Source of the DNA: Lepidurus packardi
Lineage: Eukaryota > Arthropoda > Branchiopoda > Notostraca > Triopsidae
Assembly (NCBI GenBank): GCA_023053545.1
Contig: JAKZAN010000006.1
Coordinates: forward strand, 11,663,412-11,727,411
Direction of reading: 5' to 3'
DNA: 64,000 nucleotides
Shown: in pieces, positions 1 through 11,375 of the stretch
How the letters are laid out: each line of letters opens with the position of its first letter
Numbering within the stretch: the first letter of the stretch is position 1
Notes under the pieces: generated by a model
The model's database searches: none
Told to the model about the DNA's origin: nothing
Seen by the model: the letters and a program-made list of their open reading frames with translations, nothing else
Translations under genes and position numbers: made by a program

Positions 1-2451
1 CACGTTTGCTTGGTTTACTTGGACGATGTGGTAATATTTTCAAAAACTTTTGAGGAACATTTAGTAGACATAACATCGATCCTGTGGTGCCTAAAAGGGG
101 CCGGTTTGAAATTAAAGCCGAGTAAATGCCATTTCGGCTGTAAGACGGTAAGCGTCCTCGGGCATGTGGTAGATTCGGACGGGATTCGACCAGACGAACA
201 AAAGGTTAAGGCTGTACAGGACTTCCCAGTACCCCGAAACCTGACAGATGTCCGTAGCTTTTCCAGTCTCTGCTCGTATTATCGCAAGTTTGTCAAAGAT
301 TTTTCACCAAGGGCAGAGCCTCTTTCTCGACTTACTAAGAATGGTGTCCCATTTGTATGGGGTATTGACCAACAAATGGCCTTCGAAGACTTGAAACAAG
401 CTCTTGTGTCGTCGCCCATTCTAGCTCACCCTGTCTTAGAAGGGGAGTTTGAAATACACCCAGACGCCTGTGACTTTGGCATTGGAGCCGTACTAGTACA
501 AAAGCAGGACGGAATCGAGCGAGTCATCGCATATTCCAGTAGGCTTATGAATAAAAGCGAACGGAATTATTCGACGACAGAGAAGGAATGCCTTGCTCTT
601 GTTTGGGCTGTTAGAAAATTCAGGCCTTTCGTATGGGGTAAAGCTTTTAAAGTCGTTACTGACCATCATGCACTTTGTTGGTTAATGACTAAAAAGGAGC
701 CCTCGGGTCGGCTAGCTAGGTGGGCTTTGTCCCTCATGGAATACGAGTTCCAGATATTTCACAGGAGCGGAAGGGTGCATAACGACGCAGATCCCTTATC
801 CCGCAATCCCGTTGACCCTCCTGCACCAGAGGGTGAGGATGATCACGGTCCTGTAGTTTTCGCTGTTGGTTTGGCTAGTATTCCAATAAAAGACATAGAG
901 AGAGAACAGCGAAAGGATCCCCGGTGGTCAAAAATTATCGAAATCCTGGAGAATTTGAACTCAAATGCAGTGGATCGACGGAAGGCTAGTCAATTCACCT
1001 TACAAGACAGTAAACTTTTCAGAGCATCAGTTAAGAATGGACAAAAGCGTTTTCGACTTTGCATTCCGTCAACCCTAAAGCATGACGTATTATACGCATG
1101 TCATGATGATGTAACGGCTGGGCACCTCGGCCTAAAGCGTACATGGGACAAAGTTTCTAAAAGATACTTCTGGCCTAAGATGGTACGCGATGTATCAAAT
1201 CATGTAGTTTCGTGCGAGGACTGCCAAACGAAAAAGGGCGAGTCGTCCAAGAAGAAAGGTCTCATGGTATCAATAAAAGTTGACCGGCCATTTGAGAAAG
1301 TAGGGATTGACTTGCTTGGCGCGTTTCCTGAAACCGCAAATGGGAATAAACACATTATTGTAGCGGTTGATTATTTGACGAAATGGGCAGAGACCAGAGC
1401 TGTCCCCTCCGCTTCAGCAGACGAGGTGTCAAAGTTTTTCGTTAAGCAACTGGTGCTGCGCCACGGTGCCCCAGAAACACTCTTAAGCGACAGAGGCACC
1501 TGCTTCACCGCTGAATTCACAAGGGAGTTGGTAAAAGCATTGCAGACTAACCATACCACGACAACGGCGTACCATCCGCAGTGTAACGGTCTGACTGAGA
1601 GATTAAACCACACACTCTCGGATATGCTCTCCATGTACGTCAGTAGTAATCATAGAGACTGGGATGTCAGCTTAGATGCCGTAACTTTCGCGTACAACAC
1701 CTCTAGACAGGAGTCAACAGGATATTCCCCGTTCTTTCTGCTATACGGACGAGAACCAAAGCTCCCAATTGATGTAGCTCTCGGTTCGCTGCCAGACGCC
1801 ACGATCGGAGATTCCGAGGCATTAGGTCCCGCTTCTGAAGTTGCAAATAGACTCAAAATGACCTATAAAATTGTGAAAGAAAGGCTAGAAAAGGTTCAGG
1901 CTAAACAGAAGGAACAGTACGACGAAACCCGAGAGTACAGGGTTTTCGACGCAGGTTCCCTGGTTTGGGTATATACTCCGGTTAGAAAAGTGGGACGCTC
2001 TGAGAAACTTCTACATCGTTATTTTGGGCCGTACAAAATAATACGCAGGACTTCCCCAGTCGATTATGAAGTTCAAGGAGTGAAAAGAAGGAAATCGGAT
2101 ATAGTGCATGTCTCTAGGCTTAAACCCTACGTTGAAAGAATTTATGATGTTCACGAATCAGAGATGATGCCACCATTGGCAAATGACAATCTCGAAGCCG
2201 ATGGCTCAGAAATTGTTAACTTTCAATCCACACACGAGCAGAACCTCATGCAAAATGGGGCTGAAGATGTAGTTGATGAAGATAAAGAACCACCGGACAA
2301 ACCGTTTCCAGATGTGGAAACCTTCGTTTGTGAGACAGAAGACCATCGAGGTCAACAAGAGGAATTACAAGGGCTAAGGAGGTCTGGCCGGTTAAGAAAG
2401 AAGAATCAATTTTATGGCTTTGGCGAAGAGTGGATCTGCTCGACGAGGTAA
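1..2451 (+). CDS. pol: Ty3/gypsy pol polyprotein (RT-RNase H-integrase), 5'-partial
   Basis: The frame is open from base 1 to the stop at 2449-2451, so the start is outside the window. The RT catalytic box YLDD is at bases 16-27. It is followed by the RT connection and an RNase H domain (DACDFGIGAVL near 469-501, TDHHALCWL near 658-684). Next comes an integrase with an HHCC zinc domain (about 1101-1225) and a catalytic core with aspartate in GIDLLG (about 1306), aspartate in SDRG (about 1486) and glutamate in LTERLN (about 1594). After the core, GPYKIIRR (about 2026) is the usual C-terminal integrase motif. The last roughly 100 residues are acidic and poorly conserved. No stop or frameshift interrupts the 817 codons seen. 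The product would copy the element's RNA and insert the DNA. A host-domesticated role is unlikely because an LTR follows at once. Confidence 0.95.
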   Translation, partial: HVCLVYLDDVVIFSKTFEEHLVDITSILWCLKGAGLKLKPSKCHFGCKTVSVLGHVVDSDGIRPDEQKVKAVQDFPVPRNLTDVRSFSSLCSYYRKFVKDFSPRAEPLSRLTKNGVPFVWGIDQQMAFEDLKQALVSSPILAHPVLEGEFEIHPDACDFGIGAVLVQKQDGIERVIAYSSRLMNKSERNYSTTEKECLALVWAVRKFRPFVWGKAFKVVTDHHALCWLMTKKEPSGRLARWALSLMEYEFQIFHRSGRVHNDADPLSRNPVDPPAPEGEDDHGPVVFAVGLASIPIKDIEREQRKDPRWSKIIEILENLNSNAVDRRKASQFTLQDSKLFRASVKNGQKRFRLCIPSTLKHDVLYACHDDVTAGHLGLKRTWDKVSKRYFWPKMVRDVSNHVVSCEDCQTKKGESSKKKGLMVSIKVDRPFEKVGIDLLGAFPETANGNKHIIVAVDYLTKWAETRAVPSASADEVSKFFVKQLVLRHGAPETLLSDRGTCFTAEFTRELVKALQTNHTTTTAYHPQCNGLTERLNHTLSDMLSMYVSSNHRDWDVSLDAVTFAYNTSRQESTGYSPFFLLYGREPKLPIDVALGSLPDATIGDSEALGPASEVANRLKMTYKIVKERLEKVQAKQKEQYDETREYRVFDAGSLVWVYTPVRKVGRSEKLLHRYFGPYKIIRRTSPVDYEVQGVKRRKSDIVHVSRLKPYVERIYDVHESEMMPPLANDNLEADGSEIVNFQSTHEQNLMQNGAEDVVDEDKEPPDKPFPDVETFVCETEDHRGQQEELQGLRRSGRLRKKNQFYGFGEEWICSTR

Positions 2452-2704
2452 CCTAACATAAAGTGTTGAGCTAGTGATTTACCTAGGAAGAAATAAAATC
2501 GCAACCGATTCACTTGTGCAAAGCATGTATAACCGATCAACACCCAAAAGTAATTGGCCAACCTTACCCTTGTTCATGTTCGTTTAGCATGCTGATTGAT
2601 GTATGACTATGTGCATGAGACGTGGCCGGCATTTACCCGCCTAGAAGTGTATTCCTGAATTTTTGTAATTCGAACGGGGACGTTCGAAAATGTGCCGGGG
2701 GTAA

Positions 2705-3187
2705 TGTCGCGCTAGGATTTGCATGCGCGATAAAGCTGTCAAGGCAATAGGCCTTGCCAGCAGTGTTAGCTCGGTCTAGTTGGCTTGACCGTTTTATTGG
2801 GGTAGTATAGGATTCCAGAATTGGGTGAACCTTCTGGTTTATGTAACTGTATGTGTTCTGGTTTATATAACGGTGGAGGGGGGAAGCTCATCAGCCCTTC
2901 CACACCGTTTTGAAAGTAATTAAGGTCTGGGGTGAGTTCTTCCAGATGTTCTCAACCCCAGAAAAGGGTAATAATTGTTAGGTTATAAAGGGGAAGAAGA
3001 GAGTCTAAGAAGAGAGTCTAAGGAAGGGGGTTGGGAAGTAAGGGTCCCAGGAAAGAGTTAGGCTCGAGATTGTGCTAGTGTCGTGCACGCTATGTAACCC
3101 CCATTTGTAGATCACTCGCTATAATCGAGGAATCCCTGAAATACACGCCTTGCAAAATAATACCGTGTGCGAGTTAGTGGCGTGACA
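2705..3187 (+). repeat. 3' LTR of the Ty3/gypsy element
   Basis: This 483-base segment starts TGTCGCG and ends CGTGACA, so it has the TG...CA ends and a short inverted repeat (TGTC/GACA) usual for LTRs. It directly follows a purine-rich tract. A TATA-like TTTATATAAC lies near 2862-2872, and a short direct duplication of AGAGAGTCTAAG occurs near 3000-3022. The second LTR is outside the window, so LTR identity and age cannot be measured. The boundaries rest on these terminal features only. Confidence 0.8.
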
Positions 3188-5529
3188 GTATTGTACCTTA
3201 TTATTGCTATATTGACTTTTTCATGTTATACAGCTTAATAACTTAGTAAAGTTATTTCATGTACAAATCTTCATTAATAGGTTATTAATTTAAACGCATG
3301 TCATAGTTGTAAAGTAATAATTATAGATACCTCGTTGATTGTGTTGTGGTTTGCCACTGGAGTGAGCCGATCTGTTTTGGGTATGGAAAGAGACTGCATC
3401 TTTGTCTTGACCACGTAGCTCCTAATGAAACGTGAACACATTAGTCAACGCTCAGCTTTTTTCATTAGTATATATTTTATTAAGAATATTATCTACTTGA
3501 GTTCGCCGCAATTCAGCTAGTAATTTGTCATATTGGGGAGTATGGGCGTGTTCCTGTTCTCGCTCACTTCTCTTGGTGGGCGTCGTTGCAGTTTTCCAGT
3601 TGAAATGTGGCATCCCTTTTTAAATTAATATAATGACAAGTTGTCAATTCCCCATTCATAATTTTTTAGAAAAGGCGTAAACATACAAACGCTGTTAGTA
3701 CATCTCAAACAACCTCAAACCGGTTCTAGTGCAATGGGTGTGTTCACAGTTCCACAGATTAAATTATGCACTTAAGCAAAATGAATAAAAGAAAAAATAT
3801 TATAGGGCCACCCACACGTTTTCCGTGTTATGCCCCCTGCTACTTTAACCTCTTCATTGCCAAAGTGACTCACGTGATGCGAAAAGCACTTCAGGTCACG
3901 AAGTCACGTTCGCCTGCTCTAAAGTAATCAGATACTGTGTAATTAAGTTGCATTATAACCATTAAACTAAGATCTTAAGTGCGAAAACACATATCTGATT
4001 CACGTAGCGTCAGAATGTCAAAATTTGCTTTCTCTTATTGCAAAGCTTGATCTTCAATTTTTCTCAATATGTAATATTGAATATATGGAATATATAACCA
4101 CATTAGTAACTCTTACACTAGTTACCATTACTCAACACTAGTTGCAGCTACTCTGAGATGCAATCAGTAATCAAACTTGCGCTACACATTATCTTTTTTT
4201 AGGATTAGCGATATAATTGTGTGCACTTCTTTTTCTTGATAACAGTTCTCATAACGAACCTATAATCGAGTTGTTTCCATATCAGCCATAACTTTTGTTG
4301 TCAGAAGTTATTCTATAAACGTGATCGAATTCCTTCGAAAGAAGTTCGAACGACTAAACATATCTTGGGACGTTCCTACTTTTGGAATTTATAGTCTGTA
4401 TCTTATTGCTATTTCTGTTATAATATTTTATCACAAGAAAAAAGCCTACTATACAAAACCCATATACCTATGTCTTACGGGCACAAAATTCGTAGAAAAA
4501 ATCCGTATTTAAACATTTAAAAACATTACTAATAGATAAATTTAAACAACAAGGAACATTAGTATCCCCTTAAGGCGAGCTTCGAACGCCATCATAAACG
4601 CTTTTAACATATTTTGTAATTATTTTGTAATTTTGTAATTATTTTGTAATTTTCTGACATCTAAAATTTGACAAAATGAATATTTTTCGCTTCTGTCTGT
4701 CCTATTTCGTTTAAACTATATTTTTGGAAACTTAGTTAACACGAACAAGGAGTAAATCGCTTGATAGCTAATCAAAGTAATTCTATACACTTGAGTCAAC
4801 GATAAAATCGGCCGGTAATTTATCTCAAGTCATGATATCCTAATTCGTTTATTTCACAAGATACGAAGCTCACAAATAAGAATGTGCATATGTTACCTGA
4901 TAAGCCGCGGTAATTCGTAATAGCAACTTTAACAGGAAAAACAATATAAAGATGATGGGCTAATTTGCATTTGCATGGTTTCAACAGCCAAGCCACAAGG
5001 AGAACAGGGACATAGACGACGCACACGCAGAAAGCGTGAAAGTTTGTTGCGCTAACGTGTTTGACCACCTTCTCTGAAGAACAAGTCACGTGGTTTCTCA
5101 ACCAGAGCTACAAAAACCCACCTGTGCACTTGCAATGGTCCTTTCAGTTAGCCTGGGGGCTAATTCACCCGACAAGATCACCCTGACAACACTCGTGGTG
5201 TCGTACACCCCTTAGCTTCCAATCCCAACAACTTCAGACACGCCCCTTGCCCTAATATGCCCTTTTATGCCACAGCTGAGACTACTCCGCTTTAATGTTT
5301 TCTTTTTTTCTTAAGTGCAACAGACACACACAAACGAACGCAAAGAAGACCCGAAAAGCACAGCAGCGAGAAAGCGACTGACTTGGCATTGGCGACTGCG
5401 CCCCGACTTGATTTCAAGGAAAGCAAGCGCTATGGACACGCCTAAATTTTATGGATTTTTGTGCTTTCCTTCTCTTTTCAAAATATAACAATTGAATTTT
5501 CCAAAATTCAGTGGCCAAAAAGGCGTGGC
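3188..5529. other. Intergenic, no supported gene
   Basis: AT-rich sequence between the LTR and the SmydA gene. Short frames are present, for example around 4321-4512, but they lack a recognisable domain, good start context or partner exons. A small tandem repeat of TTTTGTAATTA-like units lies at about 4615-4660. The last few hundred bases probably include the SmydA 3' UTR. Nothing else is supported. Confidence 0.6.
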
Positions 5530-8500
5530 TTAAATGGTATCCATCCAACGGTCGAGTTGTCGCAACGACGTTTGAGCGGCCCGTGCCATGGTAGCTTCGG
5601 GGGCGTGGCCATCGAAGCCTTCGAGACGTAAAATAGATTCAGCTTCCGCCAAATGTTTCCTGACTTGTTGTAGTTGGCTGACAAGCTCGTCGCGATCCAT
5701 GGTGTCTTCTTCCCAGTCGCTTCGCGCCAAAAGGAATAAAGGGGCGTGGAGTTCGTACAAGGTCACGCCCCTTAAACGAGACAAACCGGGCTCGAACACA
5801 GTCGCGATTCGGAGGACTTGCTCACACAAACCCACCTTGCGACGTAAAAGGGCGGGGCTTAGGTTGTTCAACAGCCAGTGGGCGTCTCTACCGTATAACT
5901 GGCTTAAAGAAAGACGTAATTGGGTTAATAGGTAATGATTGGGGTGAAGTTGCCTTGAATGTTTCTCTATGAAGCTCTCCATTCTGAAATAAGAAGAGAT
6001 GTAATTTTAGTAATATACATATGAAGAAAAACAAAGCTAAGATTTACATACCTTCGAACGTCATTGGCGTCAATCATATCGAATTCAGACTGGAGTTTGT
6101 CCATTAGATCAGACACTTCACGGGCTGATGTCTTGTATTCGCAGTTATCGCAAGCCCAGTCAGTTTCGAGGTCTTTAAGCGGGTCCAAGGACGAAACCGC
6201 ACCCATACGGCAATCTGGGCATCGCAGCGAGCTGAAATGAGTTCCACATTCCGTCGGATCACGGCAACGTGGACAATCGCAGTCGAAGAATTTACTAGCA
6301 CGTAAGTAGGCGCGACGAAGCATTGTTCCTGGATAATTGAAAAAAATATGCTAATTACGAGCCTTTAAATTGTGTTAGAGTAGTATTTAGACGAACTCTA
6401 CCTAACTCATGGATATTCTGTCGTTTCTTTCTCTCTCTCTATTGTTTATAAGCTATTTTAACATGTTTTGCAAAAGTAATATGTGATTAGTACAAAGCTA
6501 AAACTCAAAACCCTAATCCGGTATTCCGATTTGTTCATGTCAGTAATATAGGTAATTATTATTTTGTATATTTAATTTTTTCTTTTAAAATTAGGTTTAT
6601 TAAAGTTGCTATTGTGTTTAAGCGGAGTCTGAAGTTCTTGATTCTTAGGAAATTCTTCACAAAAGGAACATCTCTACCAGGAGTGAATAATGTTACCAGG
6701 ATGGTTTTCAAGAAAAAAGTATTTTCCCAGGAGCATATAGCAAAGAAGACTTTTCTTAATTCTGAGACTTTGTCGCGTGAGCATATGGTCTACTGCATCA
6801 AGAACATTATTATTAACATTCTCATGGTTATGTAACCTTAATAAACCCGTCGATATTTATTATGAGATCAGCCTGTTTCACGCAGCATTTTCCCGGCCTG
6901 CAGCTTGCAAACGACGCGACGCAATAATGAACAGTTACCGCGAACCAGAAGTGCTTCTGACCGGAATTTGCAGCGTTACTCCGGATTGATCTTACTCCGT
7001 TCAGTAGTTCTATTTGGATTTGGATGAAAAAGTACTGCATGGACCCCCTCCCCAGAAAAAAGGATAAATGAACAGCGAGTGGCCTCTGGCCGGGTTTCAT
7101 AGCGATGCTCCGGCATGCTATAACAGCGTTCACATTCCAGTAGTTCCGGGGGACATGGCTTGCTACAATTCTTTTCTTTTAAGGGTGAGGTAATTTGCTA
7201 CGAAGCCGATGGAAACCTGGTAAACAATACAAGGAGCAGAAAAATGTCATACTTGCTAAGCTCTTGCTAAGAGGAATGTCGTATACCTAATTAACAGTCA
7301 GGCTACGAGTCTGGCCTAACCCAAGTGGGTTTGCTGCATTGCCTTTTTTTGGACCTTATACTACTTTTACATTTTTGTAGTTTTATACCTTCTAAGGAAT
7401 GGGTATAACTGCCCCACAAGTTTTCGCCTTTCGCGATATCCGTACAAGCCCGTAAAGTAATGTGGAAGTTGCGTCCACTGATGGCATGGTGTACGTTGGA
7501 GATGCATTGATGGGCCATCATTGCAGCGTTGGGGTACACGCCCCTCAAAGATACGCCTTTGCACCTAACTTCGAAGGAGTTGATGTCCAAAACACCACAT
7601 AAATTGTGCAGCGTTAGGTCATCGCAATCCAGATTGCAGGCTTGGTTCAGAAATTGTACGATATTGACTTGATTTGACTGCCACAAAACCAGTTCTTTGC
7701 GGTCTTCCATATGGGATTGCAAATCGGTAAGTTTCTAACGCAGAACATCCGGCATTAAAGCTTAAAATAACTTTCTCAAATGTGCCCTCGACTTCTTACT
7801 TTATAATTCTGCGAGTCACGCTTCGCTAGCAATGCACAACGCAATGGCATAATGCACTCGTAAGCGGGGCATAAGACACCAGCAGCTTGGCTCAGGTCGA
7901 TTCTCGGCTTGGGTTTTGCTTGGCTCAAAATTACGCATTCTTCTTTGTGGCTCTCGCTCTAATTTGAAGCAAAATATGAGTTCTTTGTATTAGTTCTTAG
8001 TACTAATGACACACGAATATAGAATATATCCCCGCCACATTTGCTCTTTTGCTATAAAACCCTGTCAAGAAACGGTTAATTCCCTTCGCAGCATTATTAA
8101 ATTGTATTGTAACAGTAATGGGGTAAATGTATGGGATGTATTTATCTATTGCACCTAGTTCGTTTTCGTTAATAGATTTTCCCATAATTTTTTTCTTACA
8201 AAGAGTCCAAGTTGGAAAACTTTAAATAAATCATATATCAACATGAAACAAACTGACTGCACTAGATTTTATTATTACGATATTTTTTTAAAATAATTTT
8301 TGGATTATCTCTTTCTGTTTTTGATAATTTTTTGTTTTCCGTTTATGAAATTACGATGAGAAGATTGTGCTGCCATTCTGAAAATAACTGTCAGGTAGAA
8401 AACTGCATAGCTTGTGCTGAACTCAAGAATGAGCATGAAAAGGAGAGGACCGTAAAAGTAAGGAAAAGTAATGGAAATCTGAGCTATTTTTTGGGATGAA

Positions 8501-9131
8501 TACTAGAAAAAGGACTATCTAAGACGCCACAGGTCCAAACCACAGAGTAGTCAAAACGACCCACTTCCAAAACGACCCGTTGATGACCCTTCAAACATTC
8601 CAAGGACGTTTTGACCCGGGTTGTTTTGACTAGACCTCAAATCTAGGTGCAGTTACGCTAATCCCTCCTTTTTTTCCAAAAAACGCCCACTTTTATCTTA
8701 ACTTCGCTGAGTTTCGAATTAAAGAACTATGAAAATAGGCGCAGACATTTTGCAGCAATTCCTTGGAAAGTTTGACGTACTTGCGCACATTTCTCATCAC
8801 ACATTGGGAAAGTGCAAGACGGACAGCGATAAACGTGATCAGGAGAGAAAGGGCTGTAACAGGTAAGGCACATCGGGCTCGTATCTTGCTTAGGACCCAG
8901 AACGAGTGGTTCTTCCGTCAAAATGATCTCTCCTGCAGTAATATTTCTGGCTGCTACCATAAATCGTCCGAATTTGGGGTCAGTCACGATTTTGTAAGCA
9001 CAGCATCGCGATTTATGCAATCCCCAATGAGCTCTTTGGTGCTCTTTACTACAATAAGCCACGCCCTCACACCCCCCGCACCGTAAATTGCCCATCGATT
9101 GGCAAACAGGACACTGAGATTGATCGGCCAT
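5530..9131 (-). CDS. SmydA-like SET and MYND domain protein
   Basis: Five exons join in phase: 9131-8781, 7958-7800, 7734-7389, 6328-6052, 5983-5530, giving 528 residues. Exon 1 holds a MYND zinc finger (about residues 7-43, starting CPVC and ending HKSRC) and the start of the split SET domain (GRFMVAARNITAGEIIL). Exon 3 has the SET core with AHQCISN, corresponding to the NHSCxPN box, and GSYTHSL near the cofactor pocket. Exon 4 has the post-SET cysteines (CDCPRC and further CxxC pairs). Exon 5 is the helical C-terminal part. The AH-x-C form of the box is typical of the arthropod SmydA group; this is family knowledge. SET-MYND proteins are lysine methyltransferases, but the substrates of SmydA members are poorly known. 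The start ATG in AAAGATGG is the first in frame before the zinc finger. It lies only 195 bases downstream of the NFU1 stop on the same strand. Confidence 0.9.
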
Positions 9132-9326
9132 CTTTTCTATCGTCTTCAAGACTCCAACTGGCAGCTTCAAACGCTTGAAAGCCTCATACTCGTTTCCAAG
9201 CCGTATCTGCAACGCTAAAAATAAAGCAGTGCAAGGGGGGGGGGAGGGAATGAGACCACGTGAGCGTGTATTTCTATTTACATGTACAGAAATGCCCTGG
9301 GGCACTTTGCCAGCATTTTTGGCGCA

Positions 9327-11375
9327 CTATGACTCAACTTTCTTCTCGAATTTGTCGAATTCTTCTTTTGCCTTTTTGTCGAGTTCACTTTCTACTTGTT
9401 CCACGCCCACAACCTAAGGAATGAAGTGCAAGTTTTCTAGTTTACGCACATTTGGAAAACGAAAAATTACTTCGGGAATATAGAACTGGAGCATGTTTTG
9501 GACACCGCTTTTCAAGGTGACAATGGAAGAAGGACAAGAAGTGCAAGAGCCTTGCATTTGAAGTTTAACGATACCATCTTTGAAGCTGACAAAGTTAATG
9601 TCGCCACCGTCTTCCTGGACGGTGGGCCGGATTCGGGTGTCGAGGAGTTCCTTGATCAGTTGGACGGTTTCATCATCGTCTTCGTTAATGGTTGTGTCAG
9701 CATTGGGCTGAGCGTCCTCAGAGACGACGGGAACACCTGAGGCGAAGAAATCCATAAGCGTCGCATACACTTCGGGCTTGAGCACGCGCCATTCCACGTC
9801 TTCATCCATACGAGTTACTGTAACGAAACTGGGGCCAAGAAATACGGATTTTACGCCTTCAATTCGAAATAGTAAACGGGCTAGGGGAGATTTGTAGGCG
9901 TCAGACCCTGACGGGAAGTCCATGGTACCGGACTCGAGGACCTACGGAAAAAAATCCTTTACATAATTCGCTCATGGATGGAGAACGATGGAGCATGGAT
10001 GGAGCATGCAGATTTTATATACATGCGTATGAGCCGAATTCCAGTTATAGATCCCAGTTATATATATATATATATATAAGGCGCCGCTTGTTGTGATCAC
10101 GTTTACCCAGCCAATTTTGATTCTTAGAACCGAACATTCTTAGAAATTACAGTTTATTGTCTACAGTTTGTTTGTCAAAATGAACAAAAGTAACTTGAAC
10201 TATACAATCTATTAAGTTAAGGTTACCTGAGATACGAATTATTTAAAATATTCGCTTATTTATGTTTGTCTAGAATTCTGACTGTAAAGTCTATAATAGA
10301 TTTTTCAACATTATGTAAGTGTTTATAATCACTATCGTCAACACCGGATTCTCCTAACGCCTTCCTCGGAACGATAATGGCTTCCTTAGTTTGAAGTTTC
10401 GTAACTGGGATTCGGTTCATAACCTGCTCATTTAATTGACTGGGTAGTGTAGAAGGGATTTCTCCCTAAGCGTAGTACTAGGCTGGAAATGACAGGATTG
10501 GTCAAAACGACACAAAAGCAATGTCATTGGTTAATATGCAAAGTCCGCATGTACACAATCTACTACAGTTTCGTTACTGTACATGTGAAGATTATTTTAC
10601 AATTGATTTCAATACCCGATGGGTGATTCTAATAACCGATTAAAATGCTATGAGTTCTATCTTTTGAATCGGTCCTTTAAAATTTGATTCCAAACAGCGG
10701 CTGATTTTATAATAACCAGTGATCACAATAAGCGGCATCTACTGTACATTCTACATCTATATCAATGTAATAAGCCAATACATAATAATAATAATTAAAA
10801 ATTTCATTATCTAATTTTAATAAGACATACTTGACGTCCAGGTAGGAATTTCAGACAGTTCGGATTAGGGGTGTCTTGTGTTTGGATAAACATAGTGCGA
10901 CAAGCTTGGATCTGAAAGAGATTTTGCCAAGGCTTCAAAAGCGTCCTAGTGGTCGTGTCTGGTGTAATCTTATTACGACGCCAACATGTCTGGATTGGAT
11001 TAAATGAGCTTAACTGCCTGGAATATGCAAAATCAGAAAGTATTACGTTTCACGGGATAATTATTAGTTCATTATTGTATTAGTGGATTGAATATTCCGG
11101 AGGATTGCAGTATTGCATTAATGAGCTTAAAAAGCTCCATCTGTGTCAAAGAAATTTAAGAAGGGACACAACTCAATTTTTTTCATTTAAATACGAATAA
11201 TCAATTAATTATCGCAGATTTTGAGACTTTGAGTTTCTGAAACTCAAAAACAGCGATACGTTTGAAGACTTTACTGTAACATTTAATGCACGTTAAACTA
11301 TATACATTTGAAGACTGACCTGCTCCAGATCAAGGTCGATGGTAGAAAGGATTTGCGAAGAAATGTGGAGTTCAT
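9327..11375 (-). CDS. NFU1: NFU1 iron-sulfur cluster scaffold, mitochondrial
   Basis: Four exons join in phase: 11375-11320, 11017-10831, 9941-9471, 9413-9327, giving 266 residues (human NFU1 is 254). Exons 1-2 encode a Ser/Thr/Arg-rich presequence expected for mitochondrial import. It is followed by [12 protein letters not shown], the start of the Nfu N-terminal domain. Exon 3 carries [23 protein letters not shown] and the NifU-like C-terminal domain with the cluster-binding pair in GSCTSCPSS (C214 and C217). Exon 4 encodes [14 protein letters not shown] and the C-terminus. NFU1 accepts or carries a 4Fe-4S cluster for targets such as lipoyl synthase and respiratory complexes; this is family knowledge. 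Intron 2 (10830-9942) holds a pogo/Tigger-type element. The gene is divergent from 4E-T across 1.1 kb. Confidence 0.95.
10058..10080. repeat. (TA)n microsatellite
   Basis: About ten TA repeats immediately left of the pogo/Tigger-like element. It may be the element's target site. Confidence 0.9.
10078..10765 (-). mobile_element. pogo/Tigger-like element, internally deleted, in NFU1 intron 2
   Basis: The ends are inverted copies of one another: GCCGCTTGTTGTGATCAC near 10083-10100 and GTGATCACAATAAGCGGC near 10720-10737. The element sits at a (TA)n run, as expected for a TA-inserting family. On the minus strand the first 340 or so bases (10762 down to about 10413) match the 5' region of the transposase-bearing copy at 14.3-15.2 kb. 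After that an ATG opens a 54-codon frame (10409-10245), and an AATAAA lies before the far end. It is therefore likely a deletion derivative that lost most of the transposase. Assignment to pogo/Tigger rests on the related copy's transposase. Confidence 0.7.

Larger units (their letters stand above)
1..3187 (+). mobile_element. Ty3/gypsy LTR retrotransposon, 5' part outside window
   Basis: The window opens inside the pol gene of an LTR retrotransposon and runs through the 3' LTR. Gag, protease, the 5' LTR, the primer-binding site and the upstream target-site copy lie left of the window. The order reverse transcriptase, RNase H, integrase is the Ty3/gypsy (Metaviridae-like) order. A 253-base stretch between the pol stop and the LTR has no reading frame and ends in a purine-rich tract, GTGCCGGGGGTAA, just before the LTR. 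That is the expected place for the plus-strand primer. The long intact pol frame suggests a fairly recent insertion. Flanking sequence after 3187 begins GTATT, but a target-site duplication cannot be tested here. Confidence 0.93.

Noticed and set aside
4321..4512. Short frame with a hydrophobic segment (FGIYSLYLIAISVIIFY)
   Set aside because: It starts with a non-ATG codon, has no partner exons and lies in AT-rich sequence where such frames occur by chance.
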